From Bdellovibrionales bacterium (GTDB lineage Bacteria > Bdellovibrionota > Bdellovibrionia > Bdellovibrionales > UBA1609), in assembly GCA_028279085.1 (NCBI GenBank), contig JANQSX010000037.1:1-8442 (forward strand): a DNA stretch of 8,442 bases. The letters are read 5' to 3'. Shown here in pieces: positions 6,304-8,442 of the stretch. The notes under the pieces were generated by a model. The model saw only the letters and a list, made by a program, of their open reading frames with translations. It made no database searches and was not told where the DNA came from. The translations under genes were made by a program, and so were the position numbers. Within the stretch, counting starts at the first letter, position 1; the number at the start of each line of letters is the position of its first letter.

Positions 6304-7328
6304 TTGAAAAGTTTTTAAAAAATGCAGACACTTTGAAAAGATGGAAGAAGCTTAAATCCAATCGGAAAACTGTTATAGCCGGTTGGTGTTTTATTTTTTT
6401 TCTTTTTTTAAGTGTAACAGCGGAATTTTGGTCTAATAATAAGCCCATTGTGATGTCTTATGAAGGGAACTGGTATTTTCCTGTTCTAGTTAAATATCAT
6501 CCGTCTGATTTGAATTTAAAAACAGATTTGAAAATGGTGGATTACAGAAGTTTGGATTTTTCTAACTCTAATTGGGCTTTTTGGCCTCTGGTAAAATGGG
6601 ATCCTTTTGAGTCCAATATAAAAGTAGAACATTATCCTGCCCCCCCTTCTCTTGATAATTGGTTGGGTACGGATGATAGAGGAAGAGATATTCTTTCTCG
6701 TTTGATTTATGGTTTTCGTTATAGCATTGGTTTTGCTTTAATGGTGTGGTTTTCTTCCTATCTACTAGGAGTATTTCTAGGTGCTTTGATGGGTTTTGTA
6801 GGAGGTCGATTTGATTTAATCAGCCAGCGTTGTGTGGAAATTATAGAAACCATTCCTTTTTTATTATTGTTAATTACTTTAGTGGATTTAGTGGGAGGTG
6901 CTCCTTTTTGGTTGTTGGTAATATTTATGGCCTGCTTTAGATGGATTAATATTTCTTATTATATACGTGCGGAGTTTTTAAAATTGAGAAAAAGAGAATT
7001 TGTAGATATATGCCGTGTTCAGGGGATGGCACCCTTTAGAATTATGTTTAAACATATTTTACCTAATTCTCTTACTCCTATTTTAACTTTTTCTCCTTTT
7101 TCTTTGGCAGCGGCCATCTCCTTTTTGGCTATTTTGGATTATTTGGGTTTTGGTCTTATGCCTCCCACTCCTTCCTGGGGGGAGTTGCTTTTACAAGCGG
7201 AAAAACATTTTACAGTGGCCTGGTGGTTGGCCTTATTCCCCTCTTTAGCTTTGTTCACTACTTTAGTGATTTTAACTTTTATTGGAGATGGAATCAGAAA
7301 TGCTTTTGATCCCCGTAAAGCAAGTTAA
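6300..7328 (+). CDS. yejE: Peptide ABC transporter permease, YejE-like
   Basis: Second permease of the importer, 342 residues, the same size as E. coli YejE (about 341). The layout matches YejE: a charged N-terminal tail with RWKKLKSNRKTV, helix 1 (about 25-44), a large periplasmic insertion with KPIVMSYEGNWYFPVLVKY (48-66), and the DppC/OppC-type signature WLGTDDRGRDILSRLIYG (121-138). The ATPase-docking EAA loop lies around 234-261, with the conserved Gly242 and HILPN at 252-256. The tail GIRNAFDPRKAS matches the family's 'vRdAFDPR' ending. ATG overlaps the yejB stop by four bases and has AAGGA at 6285-6289. The expected next gene, the fused double ATPase yejF, is absent: 271 non-coding bases and an unrelated gene follow. 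Transport therefore depends on an ATPase encoded elsewhere. Confidence 0.93.
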   Translation: MIEKFLKNADTLKRWKKLKSNRKTVIAGWCFIFFLFLSVTAEFWSNNKPIVMSYEGNWYFPVLVKYHPSDLNLKTDLKMVDYRSLDFSNSNWAFWPLVKWDPFESNIKVEHYPAPPSLDNWLGTDDRGRDILSRLIYGFRYSIGFALMVWFSSYLLGVFLGALMGFVGGRFDLISQRCVEIIETIPFLLLLITLVDLVGGAPFWLLVIFMACFRWINISYYIRAEFLKLRKREFVDICRVQGMAPFRIMFKHILPNSLTPILTFSPFSLAAAISFLAILDYLGFGLMPPTPSWGELLLQAEKHFTVAWWLALFPSLALFTTLVILTFIGDGIRNAFDPRKAS

Positions 7329-7362
7329 TAGAATTTTTTTATCGTTAAGTTGTTAAATGTAC

Positions 7363-7480
7363 AAATCATCTTTAGTCAAATAGCTCAAAAGCTCGGACAT
7401 GCGTTTTGCCACAAAGCAACTTTTAGTCGCTTTGTGTTCAAATCCGAACTCGTTTTGAGCTATTTGACTAAAGATGATTT
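7363..7480. repeat. 118-base nested palindrome (possible mobile palindromic element or large RNA hairpin)
   Basis: The outer arms 7363-7390 and 7453-7480 are perfect 28-base inverted complements (left arm begins AAATCATCTTTAGTC). Inside, further segments can pair in register: 7393-7397 with 7443-7447 (TCGGA/TCCGA), 7405-7408 with 7439-7442, 7410-7417 with 7429-7436 (CACAAAGC/GCTTTGTG), and 7419-7421 with 7425-7427 around a TTT loop. As RNA this would be one long hairpin, starting 34 bases after the yejE stop. It is followed by a broken T-rich stretch (7478-7490), so it could stop transcription or protect the 3' end of the transporter mRNA. No open frame through it looks real and no clear target-site duplication is visible. 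A small non-autonomous element of MITE or REP type is an alternative reading. Confidence 0.75.
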
Positions 7481-7531
7481 TGTTTCTTTTCTCAAGATGA
7501 GACAGAAAGTTAAGATAATGGGGTATTTATT

Positions 7532-7560
7532 TTGTAGTAATTAAAACAATAAACTATAAT
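7532..7560 (+). promoter_or_regulatory. Candidate sigma70 promoter of the exported repeat protein
   Basis: A perfect -10 box TATAAT at 7555-7560, a 17-base spacer and TTGTAG (TTG matching, 3 of 6) at 7532-7537. Transcription would start near 7567, giving a leader of about 33 bases. It lies downstream of the large palindrome, so the gene is probably transcribed separately from the transporter operon. Confidence 0.5.
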
Positions 7561-7585
7561 TATTGCGAAAAAGGTTACTTATAAC

Positions 7586-7594
7586 AAAAGGGGG
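7586..7594 (+). promoter_or_regulatory. Ribosome binding site supporting the GTG start at 7600
   Basis: AAAAGGGGG ending 5 bases before GTG at 7600-7602. No ATG or TTG gives a better-placed alternative in front of the signal peptide, so GTG is taken as the start. Confidence 0.6.
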
Positions 7595-7599
7595 TTAAA

Positions 7600-8265
7600 G
7601 TGAGCTTTATAAAAAAACTAATCGGTATTACTTTTCTTGTAAGTGTGGTTTATTTAAACTCACCTATTGAGGCTGAAGCGGATCAAGGAAGACATAACTG
7701 GTGTCCTGAGGCGAATCTTTCAGACGCTCAAAAGGAATCTATCCAAACAGCGAAACAGCAGTTAAAACAAAATATTTTAGACACTATTTTGGAGAGTGAT
7801 GAACAAAGGGCCGCTCTATCAGCCTGTTGGGAGAAAAAAAAGGAAAGAAAGAAAAAGAGACGTAACTGGTGTCCTGAGGCAAATCTTTCAGACGCTCAAA
7901 AGGAATCTATTAGGGAGATGCGTAGAAACTTCAAAGCTCAGGTGAAGGATCTTTCTGAGGAAGACAGGAAACAAGCGAAGCAGGAGTTCAGACAAAATAT
8001 TTTAAACACAGTTTTAGAAAGTGATGAACAAAGGGCCGCTCTATCAGCCTGTTGGGAGAAAAAAAAGGAAAGAAAGAAAAAGGGGCATAACTGGTGTCCT
8101 GAGGCGAATCTTTCAGACGCTCAAAAGGAATCTATCCAAGCAGCGAAACAGGAGTTCAGGCAAAATATTTTAAACACAGTTTTAGAAAATGATGAGCAAA
8201 AGGCCGCTTTATCAGCATGCTGGGAAAAAAGAAAGCGTCATAAACGCAAGCGTCAGAGTGATTAA
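7600..8265 (+). CDS. Exported basic protein of three tandem Cys-containing repeats
   Basis: I do not recognise a named family for this 221-residue protein. Residues 1-27 are a Sec signal peptide (Lys5-Lys6, hydrophobic stretch, cleavage expected at AEA|DQ). The mature part is three copies of one unit: residues 33-88 (56), 89-163 (75) and 164-221 (58). Each unit starts NWCPEANLSDAQKESI, continues through an amphipathic helical stretch QNIL.T.LE.DEQ.AALSACW, and ends in a Lys/Arg-rich linker. Every unit has exactly two Cys (35/76, 91/151, 166/207), which fits one disulfide per unit in an oxidising compartment. The LSDAQ and DEQ.AAL segments resemble the LTxxQ motif of periplasmic Spy/CpxP chaperones; this is a weak, inferred likeness. 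Unit 2 carries 19 extra residues (105-123). It has its own promoter and ribosome site (GTG start). The 3' end overlaps the convergent xthA-like gene by 4 bases. Confidence 0.85.
   Translation: MSFIKKLIGITFLVSVVYLNSPIEAEADQGRHNWCPEANLSDAQKESIQTAKQQLKQNILDTILESDEQRAALSACWEKKKERKKKRRNWCPEANLSDAQKESIREMRRNFKAQVKDLSEEDRKQAKQEFRQNILNTVLESDEQRAALSACWEKKKERKKKGHNWCPEANLSDAQKESIQAAKQEFRQNILNTVLENDEQKAALSACWEKRKRHKRKRQSD
7696..7863 (+). repeat. Repeat unit 1 of the exported protein (56 codons)
   Basis: First coding repeat. Its start (AACTGGTGTCCTGAGGC) recurs at 7864 and 8089, with one base changing at most over the first 45 or so bases. Its last 57 bases (from 7801) recur unchanged from 8026 in unit 2, including an A8 tract in the Lys codons. 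Confidence 0.9.
7864..8088 (+). repeat. Repeat unit 2 of the exported protein (75 codons, 19-codon insertion)
   Basis: Second coding repeat, longer than its neighbours by an in-frame block at 7912-7968 encoding REMRRNFKAQVKDLSEEDR. The bases on both sides align with units 1 and 3. The block contains a further LSEED segment similar to the LSDAQ motif, so units 1 and 3 may instead be shortened forms of an older, longer unit. Confidence 0.9.
8089..8262 (+). repeat. Repeat unit 3 of the exported protein (58 codons)
   Basis: Third coding repeat. Its first 52 or so bases match unit 1 and the middle (AAACAGGAGTTCAG, AATATTTTAAACACAGTTTTAGA) matches unit 2, so it looks like a hybrid of the two. The end has diverged to a His/Arg/Lys tail (KRKRHKRKRQSD). 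Confidence 0.9.
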
Positions 8266-8442
8266 GTAGAGAGTTGAATTTTAATGGGACAATGATCAGA
8301 ACCTTGCTGTTTGGATAAGATATCCACGGATTTGAGGCTTTTTACAAGACCAGGCGTGACACATATATGACCAATTCTCCTACCCCTGTTATTTTTACGG
8401 GCGTTTTCCCGATAGGACCACCAAGTATAAACTTCTTTTTTT
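8262..8442 (-). CDS. xthA: Exodeoxyribonuclease III / AP endonuclease family, C-terminal end (partial)
   Basis: The last 59 codons plus stop of a gene entering from the right edge. The enzyme family cuts DNA at abasic sites and removes 3' blocking groups in base-excision repair. Visible family features are VYTWWSYRENAR, then NNRGRRIGHICVTPGL, and the terminal catalytic GSDHCPIKIQL, whose Asp-His pair is intact. In canonical members the middle motif reads RIDY or RIDL, and its Asp (Asp229 in E. coli ExoIII) orients the catalytic His. Here that codon is GGT, Gly (bases 8370-8372), a single-base change from Asp. The metal-binding and other catalytic residues lie outside the window. The stop codon shares TTAA (8262-8265) with the stop of the convergent upstream gene. 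The family call is firm; xthA versus a paralogue cannot be decided from this fragment. Confidence 0.85.
   Translation of the reverse strand, partial: KKEVYTWWSYRENARKNNRGRRIGHICVTPGLVKSLKSVDILSKQQGSDHCPIKIQLST

Noticed and set aside
6182..6448. An 88-codon minus-strand frame across the yejB/yejE junction
   Set aside because: It is antisense to two well-supported overlapping permease genes and shows no recognisable motif.
7322..7345. T7 run just after the yejE stop as an intrinsic terminator
   Set aside because: No GC-rich hairpin precedes the T run. The only strong hairpin is the large palindrome further downstream.
7363..7480. The palindrome as a CRISPR repeat, tRNA or attachment site
   Set aside because: There is one inverted pair rather than regularly spaced direct repeats, no cloverleaf or CCA-end features, and no integrase nearby.
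7350..7544. A 64-codon open frame downstream of yejE
   Set aside because: It runs straight through the large palindrome, has no ribosome site, and its composition follows the inverted repeat. It is not a protein gene and not a remnant of an ABC ATPase (no Walker or signature motif).

Overview
The window comes from an AT-rich Gram-negative bacterium: there is a lipoprotein-type transporter component, a Sec-exported small protein and a proteobacterial-type gene set. The trigger factor C-terminus and the DksA-like protein look most like those of low-GC Bdellovibrionota or other delta-type proteobacteria. That placement rests on recalled family resemblance only and is tentative. The window is densely packed with ordinary chromosomal genes on both strands. 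No tRNA, rRNA, CRISPR array, transposase or phage gene was seen, and no gene-free stretch exceeds 300 bases.

Layout. (1) 1-573, +: the 3' part of the trigger factor gene (tig), cut by the window edge. (2) 579-1798, -: a probable two-gene unit, a CaCA-family cation/Ca2+ antiporter followed by a 72-residue zinc-ribbon protein that ends 5 bases from the tig stop. (3) 2045-2434, +: a DksA/TraR-family RNA polymerase-binding protein that has lost three of the four zinc cysteines, with a plausible sigma70 promoter upstream. (4) 2469-3494, -: an arginase/agmatinase (ureohydrolase) family enzyme with all metal ligands present. (5) 3572-7328, +: a tightly overlapping three-gene peptide ABC importer operon of the YejA-YejB-YejE type (binding lipoprotein and two permeases), with no ATPase gene attached. 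(6) 7329-7599: non-coding, holding a 118-base nested palindrome with perfect 28-base outer arms, then a promoter. (7) 7600-8265, +: an exported, lysine/arginine- and cysteine-containing protein made of three near-identical repeats. (8) 8262-8442, -: the 3' end of an exodeoxyribonuclease III (xthA)-type AP endonuclease gene that shares the bases TTAA with the preceding gene as overlapping stop codons.

How they work together. The only clear functional unit is the peptide importer (4 genes expected, 3 present). The binding lipoprotein would deliver oligopeptides to the YejB/YejE channel, and an ATPase encoded elsewhere must power it. The antiporter/zinc-ribbon pair may be co-transcribed, but no functional link is known. 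The other genes look like independent housekeeping or regulatory units. The least explained parts are the triple-repeat exported protein and the large palindrome just upstream of its promoter.
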